Part shown: in pieces, positions 1 through 9,210 of the stretch
Layout: every line of letters starts with the position of its first letter
Numbering within the stretch: the first letter of the stretch is position 1
Assembly: GCA_905181585.1 (NCBI GenBank)
Contig: CAJIYG010000006.1
Span: 1 to 56,000, forward strand
Length of the DNA: 56,000 nt
Reading direction: 5' to 3'
Source of the DNA: an uncultured Flavobacteriales bacterium
Lineage (GTDB): Bacteria; Bacteroidota; Bacteroidia; Flavobacteriales; BACL11
The notes under the pieces: model-generated
Seen by the model: the letters and a program-made list of their open reading frames with translations, nothing else
The model's database searches: none
Told to the model about the DNA's origin: nothing
Made by a program: the position numbers and the translations under genes

Positions 1-15
1 AATGGGAGGTATAAT

Positions 16-832
16 ATGCTGAAACAAGAAATTAAAGCAAGACGAAATTTTCTTGTATATATAAAACGACAAAATACTTTGCTTCAAAGTGATAGTATTG
101 ATAAATGGAGTTTTGGTATAATTACAAACGGTAAAAAGAAGAATCAAGTTGAGGATTTAATAGAGTCTATAGTATTACAAAATATACCCAACTATGAAAT
201 CATCATTTGTGGTACTTTTAAATCAGATAAATTTCCTGTAATTCTCCTTGATGATGTTAAAATTGAAAATGAGATAAGAGGTCCTATAACTATTAAAAAA
301 AATAAAATAGTTGAACGTGCGAAGTATGAAAACTTAATATTAATGCACGATAGATATTTATTGCCTAATGATTGGTTTCAGAGAATGAAAAACTATGGAA
401 ATTATTTTGATATACTTGCTATTCCAAATATTGGGCCTAATGGTGGGCGCGTTAATGACTGGGGTGAACATAATGGAAAACCAAGTCAAATTTATAACGA
501 AAAATCAAATATTTTACCCTATGATACTTGGTCTGATGGATGGTATTCACAAGGAGGTTTATTAGTAATTAAAAAAAACTTATATAATTTGATAAAACTA
601 TCATTTAACAAACAATCTTTTTTTAAGTCTTTGATGATAGTCGTCATGAATTTACGCTGTACTTCTGATATTTTATTATATGGATGTAATATAAATACAA
701 GATACTTTTTCAGATAGATTAATTGAATTTAAAGAAATAAATAAATTTACATATTTTAAAAAAAATGTTTTTTATTATATTGTAAAAATAAAAAATATAG
801 CACTTCATTATCTAAATAGTTATGATAAATAG
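16..832 (+). pseudogene. GT2-like glycosyltransferase, frameshifted, possibly 5'-partial
   Basis: Probably a glycosyltransferase with a GT-A fold that adds a sugar to the capsule repeat unit on the inner face of the membrane. Visible: a first strand 'WSFGIITNGKKKNQ', then 'LIESIVLQNIPNYEIIICG', 'LILMHDRYLLPNDW' (the MHDR block seen in a GT2-like subgroup) and an acceptor-side block 'WYSQGGLLVIKK'. The first frame stops at 717, but another frame restores 'DDSRHEFTLYF', and the original frame plus a further shift runs on to a stop at 830-832, which overlaps the ATG of the next gene at 822. At least two indels are therefore present. No stop lies upstream in frame before base 1, so the true start may be outside the window; ATG at 16 is the first visible one. 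The family call is by motif only. Confidence 0.6.
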
Positions 833-2247
833 AATGCTTAATAGCCCATCAATTATGACTTGGGCATCATATTTTGTGAAATTTGGGAGTTCTATATTTG
901 TTCTGCCTTTAATTTTAACTAGTTTTTCTGAACCTGAAATTGCCGTATGGCTAATTTTTCTTTTGATACTTGGATTTTCTCAGTTAGCAGATAATGGGTT
1001 TGGACCATCAGTAATAAGAGCTGCATCTTATTATTATACTGGTGCCAAAAATATTCCTAAAAACTTAATTGATTTTAATAAAAATAAATGTTTATTAGTA
1101 AAAGAATAAATTTTATTGGTTTGGAAAAGCTGCTCAATACAGCTAACATTATCTATTTATTATTAGGTTCTTTAGCGGTTATTTTTTTATTGTCCTTTGG
1201 GCGACTATTTATTGAAAACTCTGTCAATATGACTGATAATGTTGATAAATTAAATTATGCATTCTATTTGATAGTTCTTCAATCTTTTTTTGCTATTCAG
1301 ATAATTAAGTTTAATTCATTTATTCAGGGTATTGATCAAGTTGCATCATTAAAAAAATCAGAAACTGTTATTGAGAGTTTTAAACTAATTTTCACTCTAT
1401 TAGCCTTATTTTTAAACTATGGAATTTTTAGTATTATATTAATTGGCTTAATTTTTAAACTAATTTTTTATTTTTATGTAAATTTTTAGACATAAGGATA
1501 TATATAACCACAAATCACTGGAGCAAATCATGAGTTTGATAAAAAAATATTTCATTCTATTTGGCCAGCTACCTGGCGACAAGGTTTAATGTTTTATGGA
1601 GGTTATATGACTAATAATGGTAATAGTTTAATAGTATCACAACTTGGTGATCCAAAATTAATTTCAGGATTTCTATTAGCACAAAGATTAATTTTTTTTA
1701 TTCGGCAGATTTCACAGGCACCTCTTTATTCCAACTTACCTAGAATATATCAAATGTTAGCAAAAAAAGATTTCAAAAATCTCAAGTTATATTCTTCAAT
1801 CGGAATCTTTCGTGGATTATTTATTCAAATCATTCTGCTCACACTATTAATTTTATTTGGTGATCAGGTTTTGTTACTCTTTAATGTAAATACTAATCTT
1901 GTGCCATTTTCAGTAATGTTAGTCATGTCAATTACGATTATGTTAGAGCTTCATCATGCGTTTCATGCTCAGATATATATGGGTTCTAATCATGTACCAT
2001 TTTTATATCCAGCCATATTATCAGGCATATCTATATTATTATTTGGATATTTTTCTCTAAGTTGATTTGCAATGGCTTCAAATTGCTTTAAGTAAACAAT
2101 TATTAATTTACTTTCAATAATTGGTATCCTGTTTTTTTGAATCTACGTTTATTAAATTGGAGCTTTACAGATTATCTAAATGATATTTTTAAAATTAAAA
2201 ATTTAAGTTTACATAATGGTCCAATTAATATCACTAAACTTATATAA
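822..2247 (+). pseudogene. wzx: Wzx-type polysaccharide flippase, frameshifted
   Basis: Polytopic membrane protein expected to flip undecaprenyl-linked repeat units across the inner membrane. Seen: an N-terminus 'SIMTWASYFVKFGSSIFVL' with long hydrophobic segments, a central block 'IWPATWRQGLMFYGGY' followed by 'NSLIVSQLGDPKLISGFLL', and further membrane helices to about 2065. A last in-frame stretch 'NWYPVFLNLRLLNWSFTDY' reaches the stop at 2245-2247. At least three frame breaks occur, near 1090-1110, 1490-1520 and 2060-2100. Combined length of about 470 residues fits the flippase family. It overlaps the preceding glycosyltransferase by 11 bases, suggesting translational coupling. The Wzx assignment is by topology, the TWR block and locus context; no single catalytic motif exists in this family. 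Confidence 0.68.
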
Positions 2248-2296
2248 TATTACTGCATCAATAATTTATGTACATAAATTTTAATACTGATCCTAA

Positions 2297-3030
2297 ATGA
2301 TAAATAAAATTATAAATAAAATTTCCTATCCATTTGTCTCAAAATCATTTGGTACTTTAAAAAACACATATAAAGATCAGACTTGTTATATTGTTGGAAA
2401 TGGACCAAGTTTAAACAAGATGGATTTAAGTCATCTAGATGATAAATTTGTGTTTGGATTAAATAAAATTCATCTTATAAATAAATCAAATCCATTAAAG
2501 GTAGATATTATGGTTTCTGTAAATGAATTTGTAATTCAACAAAGTTATGATGAAATTATTAAAAATGCTTTAAAAGCCTCTTTTAATAATATGGGAAATT
2601 CTTATTTAAAAAAAGTAAAAAAAATGTTCATTATATAAATAGCGATTTTGCTTTTACTCGATTTAGTAATGACATTACAAAAAATATTTCTGAGGGTTAT
2701 ACTGTTACTTTTGTAGCATTACAAATTGCTTTCTACCTTGGTTTTAAAAATGTAATTTTAATTGGTGTTGATCATAATTTCTCGCAAACAGGTAATCCAA
2801 ATGAAACTCAATCACTTAATCAGGATGACGTAAATCACTTTTCTAAAGATTATTTTAAAGGGAATAAATGGCAGTTAGCTGATCTATTTAATAGTGAGTT
2901 GTCTTACACCATTGCTAAATTCTACTTTGAAAAACATAATAGACTAATATTAAATGCTGGAGTAAACTCAAAATTAGATCTTTTTTCAAAAGTAGATTAT
3001 CTCTCTGCAATAAATAATAATGAATTTTAA
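2297..3030 (+). pseudogene. DUF115 / MptE-like protein, one frameshift
   Basis: Resembles the DUF115 (6-hydroxymethylpterin diphosphokinase MptE-like) proteins often found in surface-polysaccharide clusters. Seen: 'TCYIVGNGPSLNKMDLSHL' near residue 30, the nucleotide-binding-like loop of the family, and downstream 'VTFVALQIAFYLGFKNVIL' followed by 'IGVDHNF'. The first frame ends at 2638; the second runs to the stop at 3028-3030. The break sits in a run of eight A at 2617-2624, where one extra A restores the reading 'KKNVHYINSDFAFTRF'. The repaired protein is about 245 residues. It overlaps the next gene, whose ATG is at 3020. The role in polysaccharide synthesis is unknown; a sugar- or lipid-modifying activity is only a guess. 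Confidence 0.65.
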
Positions 3031-4293
3031 ATTAGAGATATTTTTATTTAAATTATCATTTATATTCATAGTTTTTGATTCATTTCCTTTGCCTATAGAT
3101 TTTGTTTACAGACCGTTATCTATTCTTCCCTTGGCTATTTTAGCATTTCTTAGGTTATATGATTTATTTTCACACAAGAAAGTTTATGTACCAAGAAAAA
3201 TGGTTTATGTTTTACTAGTTGTTTTACTAATATCTATATATCACAGTGCAATAAATTATGAAAATTATAGTGGATTAAATAAGTTCTTAATGGAATTGAT
3301 AGTGATATTTGTTATTTACAATGGTTTTATGCGTGGTTTTGAACTTTCATTAAATAAGAATGGTATTAAATTAAATTAAGAAGTTCTTTTAAGTTGGCTC
3401 TTTATGCCCTAATATTAATTGGAATTATTCAATTATTGTTTAGAATTTTGAATTTAGAGGATATTTCTAATTCTATAAATAGTTTATTTATTTACAGAAC
3501 TAATACTTCTAGAATCCAATTTTTTTTCTGGTGAGCCTTCAATGGGTATTAGAACTATTGTCTTTTTTTTAACGATGTACACATTTATTTTAGAAAAAAA
3601 GGTGCCTAATATAATTTTGATGACAGTTTTTATTTTAATACTTTTTTTATGTGTTAAAATTTTAATTTTATTTATCATTTTATTTCAATTATTTTATTTT
3701 CTTTTTAAAAGTTCCTTTAAAACAATCTTTAAAAATTTTTTAATTTTTCTTTTATTTGGTATTTTTATTTTTTATTTTATGCCTCTCTTGTTAGATTATT
3801 TACCTGCATATTCCCAAAATAAAATTAAACTTGTATATAATTTAATTTCGTCCTTAGATTCAAAAACAATTTTACTACTAGCTGAAAGAGATGGTTCATT
3901 CTTTCTTAGATTTTTTAATCCTATTATTGGTTTAGAAATTTTTTCAAATAATCTTTGCTTTTTTTAAAGCTTGAATAGGGAATCGAAGGTTAACATTTGT
4001 AAAAGAAAATTTTAATTTTGCTTTAAATCATAATTCAATTGTAAATGTTTTATATAATGATTTAGAAATAACTCCAAAATCACTAATATCAAAATTATTA
4101 TGTGAATTTGGACTCTTTGGTCTTTGGATAATTATATTTAATTTCAATAGTCTACGGAAAACTATTAAACATAACTCTGATTTATTTTTAATGGGCATTT
4201 TCATTTTTACATTAAGTATAAACTATGGTAGTTATATTTATATTCCTTTACTTTTCACATTAACTCTATTTTACTTTATAGATAAAAAAACTA
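3020..4293 (+). pseudogene. wzy: Wzy-type O-antigen/capsule polymerase, frameshifted
   Basis: Very hydrophobic multi-spanning protein expected to polymerise repeat units at the periplasmic face. Diagnostic block: after a frame break near 3520, 'SGEPSMGIRTIVFFLTMY' is read, matching the S-x-E-P-S signature of Wzy/O-antigen ligase-like proteins. A later block, 'NFALNHNSIVNVLYNDL' with 'LISKLLCEFGLFGLW', matches the typical C-terminal half (large periplasmic loop, then helices). Reading frames switch near 3380, 3530 and 3970, so at least three indels are present. The 3' boundary is uncertain, because the next glycosyltransferase seems to start at an ATG at 4294 inside the last open frame. Repaired length of roughly 420 residues fits the family. 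Confidence 0.62.
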
Positions 4294-5020
4294 ATGATTT
4301 CAATAATTTAAATATAGTTAATAATAAAAAGGGTTTAGAACTTGGGTATTCACAACCCAAACTTTTAAGCAGATAGAGCTTATAGTAGTAGATGGAAACT
4401 CAAATGATGGTTCAAAAATTATAATTGACAAAGAATTGATAGCCTAAACAAAGAAAATAATTGAAAAAGATAATATTTTATATGATGCAATGAACAAAGG
4501 ATTATCACTTGCAAAAGGTGATTTAATTGGAATAGTTAACGGAAGCGCTCAGTGCATTACGTTAGATTTTAAGAATTTAAAAAATTGACAAAAAAAAATA
4601 ATGGTTATTTTTTTAATGCAATTATTAGTTATCAAAAAAGAGAAAATAAATCCCCAAGAAAATACAATAAAAAGTATTATAAAATTAATAATAAGTTTAA
4701 TAAGAAAAGTGTTCGCTTAGGAACAGAACCATTAAACCCAGAGTATATCTATGAAGATTTGCTCAGACGTTGACTATATATTTAGATTGTCCCTAAGCAA
4801 TAATTTATATTATTTTGATATAAATTTTATATGTTTTGAGTTGGGAGGAGTTTCTAGTAATTTCAAAAAATTCTCTAAGACTATAGACCAAATTAGAGAA
4901 GCGTCGTATATTTTTTCAAAATATAAACCATTCAGGTACGATATTTTAATATACATAAAGGCTAAATTTTTAATAAAATTTTTTTTACATAATTGTTTGC
5001 TACTATTTTTTATAAAATAA
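4294..5020 (+). pseudogene. Family 2 glycosyltransferase, heavily frameshifted
   Basis: GT2 enzyme of the 'single-sugar, DAMNKG' subgroup. Pieces in order: a start 'MISII' at 4294; 'QTFKQIELIVVDGNSNDGS' (nucleotide-binding strands, with the VDG and SNDGS motif) at about 4360-4420; 'ILYDAMNKGLSLAKGDLIG' followed by 'IVNGS' at 4468-4545, where the family usually has LNSDD; and 'ICSDVDYIFRLSLSNNLYY' with 'FELGGVSSNF' at 4755-4860, matching the usual A-x-D-Y-D-x-x-L-R and F-x-x-GG-x-S blocks. These blocks lie in different frames, so at least four indels exist. The total length of about 240 residues fits a compact GT2. The missing aspartates of the DXD motif may be real or caused by sequence errors. 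Substrate is unknown. Confidence 0.6.
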
Positions 5021-5169
5021 TTAAATTTTTGATTTGATTAAAAAATTGATTAATATCAGTTGATTAAACCTCAATATTTTTAAAATATTTACAAATAAAT
5101 TTTATAATAACATAACAAAGTGCATTTATTGTACTATATAAATAATATACAAATATATTAGCTAACGTT
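5021..5169 (+). other. A/T-rich gap without recognisable gene
   Basis: Between the glycosyltransferase and the ATP-grasp gene. No open frame of any length resembles a known protein on either strand. It may contain the missing start of the following gene, whose frame is open back to a TAA just before about 5160 with no ATG. No promoter motif could be assigned with confidence. Confidence 0.3.
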
Positions 5170-5980
5170 GCTAAACTATTATTTAAAATTAATTCTTTTA
5201 GAAGAGGAGGGAAATATTATAATTTATCAATAGATGATCCTAAAACCTTTAATGAGAAAATACTATTTTTAAAAAGAAAAAAGTCAACTACAAATCATGT
5301 GTTAGTAGCTGATAAGTTTAAAGTTCGACAATATGTTTCTAGATTAATTGGAGAAGAATTTCTAATTCCATTATTATGGGTCTCATCATCAATACAAGAC
5401 TTTGAAATGGATGTTATACCTAAAAATTGCGTAGTTAAATTAAATAACGGATCTGGATATAATTTTATAATCAATAATGATTTTTCCAAAATTAAATTTA
5501 AAAATATAAAAAAAACATTAAGTGATAAATTTAAAAAAGATTTTTCAAAATTCTCTAAAGAACTACATTATAAATATATTAAACCTAGAATTTTGATCGA
5601 GAAATTAATTGATTATCCGTTGAATGATTATAAGTTTTTTTGCTCAAATGGCAAACCTTTTATGATTCAAGTTGATATTGATAGATTTACAAAACATAAA
5701 AGAAATTTCTATAATTTGTCTTGGGAAAAACAAGAATTAGTTCTTAATTACGATAATTATTCAGGAATTATTAATCGACCTAAAAAATCTTGATGATTGG
5801 AAGAATCTAAAAAACTTTCAAATGATTTTACTCCAACTTTTAATTGATCTTTATGTATCCAGTAACAAAATTTATTTTGGAGAAATAACCTTATTTCCTG
5901 GTGGCGGAGTTGAATTATTCAAAACTTATAAAATGGATTTAGAAATGGGTAATTTAATACAATTATTAAATTATGCATAA
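5170..5980 (+). pseudogene. TupA-like ATP-grasp protein, frameshifted
   Basis: Member of the TupA-like ATP-grasp family found in capsule and teichuronopeptide loci, thought to join an amino acid or similar acid to a polysaccharide using ATP. Seen: 'YYNLSIDDPKTFNEKILFL' (the family's N-terminal 'NPKTFNEKIQWLK' block), 'VADKFKVRQYVSRLIGEEF', 'CVVKLNNGSGYN' (ATP-grasp loop), 'DYKFFCSNGKPFMIQVDID' and, in a second frame after 5793, 'NKIYFGEITLFPGGGVELF', the usual C-terminal signature. The second frame ends at 5978-5980. A frameshift lies near 5785-5795, and the start is unclear: the reading frame is open back to about 5160 but has no ATG, so another indel probably hides it. Repaired length of about 270 residues is normal. 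Confidence 0.7.
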
Positions 5981-6264
5981 GAAATTAGTTTCTATTAATT
6001 AGTTCTAATCACTGAAAAGTATGTAGACTATGCGATTTAAAGATGTTAAACTTTTTATGCTAGTTTATTATTATAAAACATAATTAAAAATTTTAAAATA
6101 AATAAATTAGAGTTTCCATCCATACAAACTCAATTAAATCCTAGTATTATTTTCAGTAAATATTATTGAAAAAAAACTGTGATGTTGCATCAGATATTAT
6201 CTTAAAAGAACATAAAACAACAAATAAAAAATAACTAAAAATTTTGAATCCTATTTATATTGAT
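5981..6264 (+). other. Unassigned gap, possibly a decayed gene start
   Basis: A/T-rich stretch between the ATP-grasp gene and the next glycosyltransferase. A short frame starts with ATG at about 6029 ('MRFKDVKLFMLVYYYKT') and is followed by a second broken frame ('CDVASDIILKEHKTTNKK'-like) near 6170-6230. Neither matches a family I can name. Given how many indels surround it, it could be a remnant of another biosynthetic gene. Confidence 0.2.
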
Positions 6265-6984
6265 ATGGTAAGTATTGTTATGCCTACTTTTAATTCTGAA
6301 AACTATATTTCCGAGAGTATTAAATCTGTTATTAATCAATCGTATGAAAATTGGGAGCTTTTGATAACTGATGATTTCTCAACTGATAATACAAACAAAA
6401 TTATACGTGATTTTCAAAAACAAGACAGCAGAATTAGATTATTTAATCTTAAAGTAAACAAAGGTGCAGGAATCGCTAGAAATAATTCAATATCAAATGC
6501 TAAAGGTAGATTTATTGCTTTTTTAGATTCTGATGATGTTTGGGAACCCTTTAAATTAGAAAATCAAATTACCTTTTAGTTATCTTTTAGTTATCTTTAA
6601 CTTATTCAGCGTTTCCACCACCCAAGCTTCAAGGTTATTCAACTATTCATTTCTAATGGTGCCGATCAATTGGTAAGTAAAATAATATCTAATAATTATA
6701 TTGGTTGTTTAACCGCTATTTATGATAGTAATCTTATTGGCATAAAATACATGCCAGATATTCGAAGGAGGCAAGATTGGGTTCTTTGGATTAATATTTT
6801 AAAAACAATTCGAGTAACAAAGGGTATTCCCAGTTCATTAGCTATATATGTTGATAGAAAAAACTCTATATCTGTAAATAAGTTATTAATGCTTAAATAT
6901 AACTGGACAGTTTACTCAAATATTCTAGGATTCAATAACCGCAAAATTTTTTTATTAATGATAAATTTTATTCTGAAATTATGA
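6265..6984 (+). pseudogene. Family 2 glycosyltransferase, frameshifted
   Basis: Classic GT2 with a GT-A fold. From ATG 6265: 'MVSIVMPTFNSENYISESI' (first Rossmann strand), 'QSYENWELLITDDFSTDNT' (nucleotide-binding aspartates) and 'GAGIARNNSISNAKGRFIA' followed by 'FLDSDDVW', which contains the DSDD metal-binding motif. The frame stops at about 6579 and is restored near 6640-6670 with 'NNYIGCLTAIYDSNLIG' and 'YMPDIRRRQDWVLWINIL', the conserved acceptor half with the RQD block. An upstream TTG at 6244 is also open, but ATG 6265 places the first strand correctly. About 240 residues after repair. Its stop (TGA 6982-6984) overlaps the ATG of the epimerase at 6981 in an ATGA junction. Substrate is not predictable. 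Confidence 0.75.
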
Positions 6985-7963
6985 AATCAAAAAAATTAAA
7001 TAAAATTCTTATTATAGGTGGCTCTGGTTTTGTTGGCTCGGCTCTAATTTCAAAACTAAATTTGGAAACAGTCATAAATTTGGACAAAAACAATTCACCT
7101 TTCTATGACAAAATAACGATGTTGGGTAATATCTTAAATATTTCAGATATTAAAATTGATAAACAAATTAAGACTGTAGTTTTATTAGCTGCTGAACAAA
7201 GTGTTGCAGAACCATTGATGTATTATGATGTAAATGTTCAGGGCACAAAAAATGTTTTAGATAAGATGGATGAGGTTGGGATTAAACACCTCATATTTAC
7301 AAGTTCTGTTGCAATTTATGGTTTAGATAAGGTTAATCCAAATGAAACTCACCCTCAAGATCCATTTAACCACTATGGAAAGAGCAAATGGCAAGCAGAA
7401 CAATTCATAAAAGAATGGTACGAAAAAGACCCTAAGGATAAATCTGTTACTATAATTCGCCCAACCGTAATATTTGGTGAGAGAAATAGAGGAAACGTTT
7501 ACAGCTTGTTCTGTTGCAAAAGAAGATATTTGGGATGTAACACGAGAAAATCTTATTTTTATAAGTGTTTTGGTAATATTGTTGCTTTTAGTAACTTACG
7601 TTCCTGCGATTTGAGCCTGGTTTTCATATTTTTAATTATGCAGATAAGCCAGATCTTTCAATGAATGAACTAAAAAACTAATTGAAAAAAAATTAAAACA
7701 TCAAATTATTTAAACAAAAAATACCATATTGGTTTGGTATGATTTGCGGATATGGATTTGATTTATACTCATTTGTTTTTGGAAAAAAAACTTCAATAAG
7801 TTCTGTCAGAGTCAAAAAATTTTGTGCTACAACTCAATTCGATGCTACTAAAGCTCACAATAGTTTTGATGTGCCTTTCTCTCTCAAAGATGGTATATAT
7901 AAAACTTTAGATTTTGAATTTATTAATCCAGATCAAGACGATGTCTTATTTTATTCAGAATAA
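6981..7963 (+). pseudogene. NAD-dependent sugar-nucleotide epimerase (extended SDR), interrupted
   Basis: Extended short-chain dehydrogenase/reductase, likely a UDP- or GDP-sugar epimerase or dehydratase supplying the capsule. Seen: the Rossmann loop 'ILIIGGSGFVGSALI', 'VVLLAAEQSVAEPLMYYDV', 'LIFTSSVAIYG' and the catalytic 'HYGKSKWQAEQF' (Y-x-x-x-K), then 'TIIRPTVIFGERNRGNVY'. Right after GNVY the sequence turns into a piece of another gene (see the DctM fragment at 7497-7617). Epimerase sequence resumes at about 7618 with 'EPGFHIFNYADKPDLSMNE', and after another break with 'YGFDLYSFVFGKKTSISSV' to the stop at 7963. The patch replaces roughly the 35-40 residues expected there, plus further indels. 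Substrate cannot be told. Confidence 0.72.
7497..7617 (+). other. Embedded fragment of a TRAP-transporter large permease (DctM C-terminus)
   Basis: In the frame starting at about 7498 the bases read 'FTACSVAKEDIWDVTREN', then 'LIFISVLVILLLLVTYVPAI' and a TGA stop. This is the standard end of DctM/SiaT large permeases: a conserved 'x-A-x-x-V-A-K' turn, the 'V-T-R' segment, the last membrane helix, and 'TYVPAI'. It lies inside an epimerase gene whose own sequence stops at GNVY on the left and resumes at 'PGFHIFNYADKP' on the right. Its length is close to that of the missing epimerase segment, so it looks like a substituted patch. Known family features support the DctM call; how it got here is inference. 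Confidence 0.7.
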
Positions 7964-8216
7964 ATAAAAATGATGTTTTATTCATTAAAGATTGTTTGTT
8001 TTTAATGATCATGCCACGGTAATTGATTTATTAAGTCATAAGGATAATTGAGGAAATGTGCAATATTAATGGTTTTAATGAATGTAAAAATATAGACTTA
8101 ATCAAAGTAACGTTAAAGCAGTAGATTCATTATTAGGAAGTAGATAATGAATATCTGAAAAACTCATTTTTATGATTCTGACAGGGCTGTTTATGATTTA
8201 AGTTATGCGATATATT
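7964..8216 (+). other. Unassigned stretch with possible asparagine-synthetase start (8056-8124)
   Basis: No intact gene. An ATG at 8056 opens a 22-codon frame beginning 'MCNINGFNECKNIDLIK', close to the usual start of glutamine-dependent asparagine synthetases (M-C-G-I-x-G-F), where the cysteine is the amidotransferase nucleophile; here the glycine after the cysteine is asparagine. No further asparagine-synthetase blocks follow. A later frame around 8165-8216 ('YDSDRAVYDLSYAIYSI') is unassigned. Given the other gene fragments on both sides, this may be one more shard, but the match is short and could be chance. Confidence 0.3.
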
Positions 8217-8513
8217 CTATATAACTATAAAGATAAAAAATGTATCATATAACAACTCAAGCAATGGATTTCCAGAATAGAGCTTTAATGTGACACTTAA
8301 ATAATATGTCACTAAACCTATCATAAGTATTTTCAAAAAATCTAAAATTTGAAACCTATTAATGAGTCGCTCATTTCTAATTTTAAGGAAGATAGATAAA
8401 ACCAATGTATTAATCCAAAGTGAAGAGATGATTAGTGATTGATGAAAGCCAAGCACAAGAATTTTCAAATAAATTCTTTTAAGGTCTAGATGTAATACTC
8501 TAAAAATTGGAGG
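8217..8513 (-). other. Reverse-strand membrane-protein fragment, flippase-like C-terminus
   Basis: On the minus strand an open frame runs from about 8513 to a stop at 8217 without an ATG: 'FPPIFRVLHLDLKRIYLKI', then 'LVLGFHQSLIISSLWINTL' and further hydrophobic helices ending 'LLELLYDTFFIFIVI'. The alternation of helices and basic loops resembles the C-terminal third of a polysaccharide flippase or another polytopic inner-membrane protein. All surrounding genes are on the plus strand. Its upstream end coincides with the point where the cupin gene begins on the other strand (about 8506-8513), so it looks like an inverted, truncated piece. It does not match the C-terminus of the Wzx gene at 822-2247. 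Family is uncertain. Confidence 0.4.
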
Positions 8514-8825
8514 AAAGTTAAGTCCTAAAATTTTAATTGTAAAACCAGAAGCTAGATTATCTTGGCAATACCATAACAGACGTGCTGAAATTTGGCAAGT
8601 ATTTAAAGGTTCATGCTGGAATTATTAGAAGTGATTCTGATATAGAAAACGAAATGAAAGTATATAACGAAGGAGATCAAATTATTTTACAACAAGGAGA
8701 AAGACATCGTTTAATAGGTTTAGATGATTATTGCTGTGGTAGCAGAGATTTGGCAACATACAGATGCTAATCACCCTTCAGATGAAGATGATATTATAAG
8801 AGTACAAGATGATTTTGGTAGATAA
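8506..8825 (+). pseudogene. Phosphomannose-isomerase-type cupin, 5'-truncated and frameshifted
   Basis: Small cupin like the C-terminal domain of type II mannose-6-phosphate isomerases, which interconvert fructose- and mannose-6-phosphate for GDP-mannose supply. Seen: 'GGKLSPKILIVKPEARLSW', then 'QYHNRRAEIWQVFKG' (first cupin motif with its metal-binding His and Glu); after a break, 'YNEGDQIILQQGERHRLIG' and 'LDDY' (second cupin motif, conserved His); and after another break, 'EIWQHTDANHPSDEDDIIR' and 'VQDDFGR', stopping at 8823-8825. At least two indels. The usual N-terminal 15-25 residues and an ATG are missing because the sequence to the left is the reverse-strand fragment. It sits 9 bases ahead of the cytidylyltransferase, a pairing seen in other Bacteroidota. 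Confidence 0.68.
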
Positions 8826-8834
8826 AAAAAGAAA

Positions 8835-9027
8835 ATGAGTAAGAAAAAAGGAATGATTGTAGTCAGGATATTTTAATCCAATACACAAAGGACATATTGA
8901 ATATTTTAACAATGCAAAAGCATTGGCAGATGAATTGTTTGTGATTGTAAATAATGATCATCAAAGAGCATTAAAAGGTTTAAAAGAATTTCAACAAGAA
9001 GAAGAACGTGTTTTTATTGTTTCCCTT
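8835..9027 (+). pseudogene. Cytidylyltransferase-like protein, frameshifted and 3'-truncated
   Basis: Nucleotidyltransferase of the TagD/glycerol-3-phosphate cytidylyltransferase type. ATG 8835 gives 'MSKKKGMIVV', then a break near 8864 and the signature 'SGYFNPIHKGHIEYF', containing the H-x-G-H nucleotide-binding motif, followed by 'NNAKALADELFVIVNND' and 'EEERVFIVS'. The family normally continues for about 80 residues with a second helix and the R-T-S-S/T-like loop, but here the sequence changes after 'VFIVS' at about 9027 into a reverse-strand TRAP permease fragment. The gene is therefore cut off as assembled. It would activate a sugar, polyol or phosphonate as a CDP derivative for the polysaccharide. 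Confidence 0.68.
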
Positions 9028-9117
9028 AGCAGTCAGAAAAACACTCTCTTTAAGTTTTTGCCAAGTCATCGACTTGTATATAACAGCCAAGATCATGCCG
9101 CCCAAAGATGCCAATAA
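9028..9117 (-). other. Reverse-strand internal fragment of a TRAP-transporter large permease (DctM)
   Basis: The minus strand reads 'LLASLGGMILAVIYKSMTW', then 'QKLKESVFLTAK', the internal DctM segment that normally follows 'TEAAA' and precedes 'TTAM'. Both flanking motifs are absent, so the fragment is cut on both sides. It lies directly after the truncated cytidylyltransferase. Local base composition is raised: 25 of the 52 bases at 9061-9112 are G or C, in a neighbourhood that is mostly A/T. With the C-terminal fragment at 7497-7617 it makes two pieces of the same protein family, in opposite orientations, 1.5 kb apart. Confidence 0.62.
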
Positions 9118-9210
9118 TTTTTAAAACAGTCAATAAGAAAAAGTATCTCTAATATTTATTATTAAGAGATATTAATCATTATTTTTGTGCTAATATTAAA
9201 GATTTTATAA

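Noticed and set aside
3484..3678. Minus-strand open frame inside the Wzy region
   Set aside because: It lies opposite the conserved S-x-E-P-S block of the polymerase, has no family match and is a frame shadow in A/T-rich sequence.
5295..5489. Minus-strand open frame across the ATP-grasp gene
   Set aside because: Opposite a well-supported coding block; no independent motif.
7497..9117. Insertion sequence or transposon carrying TRAP pieces
   Set aside because: No transposase, terminal inverted repeats or target duplications were found near the fragments.
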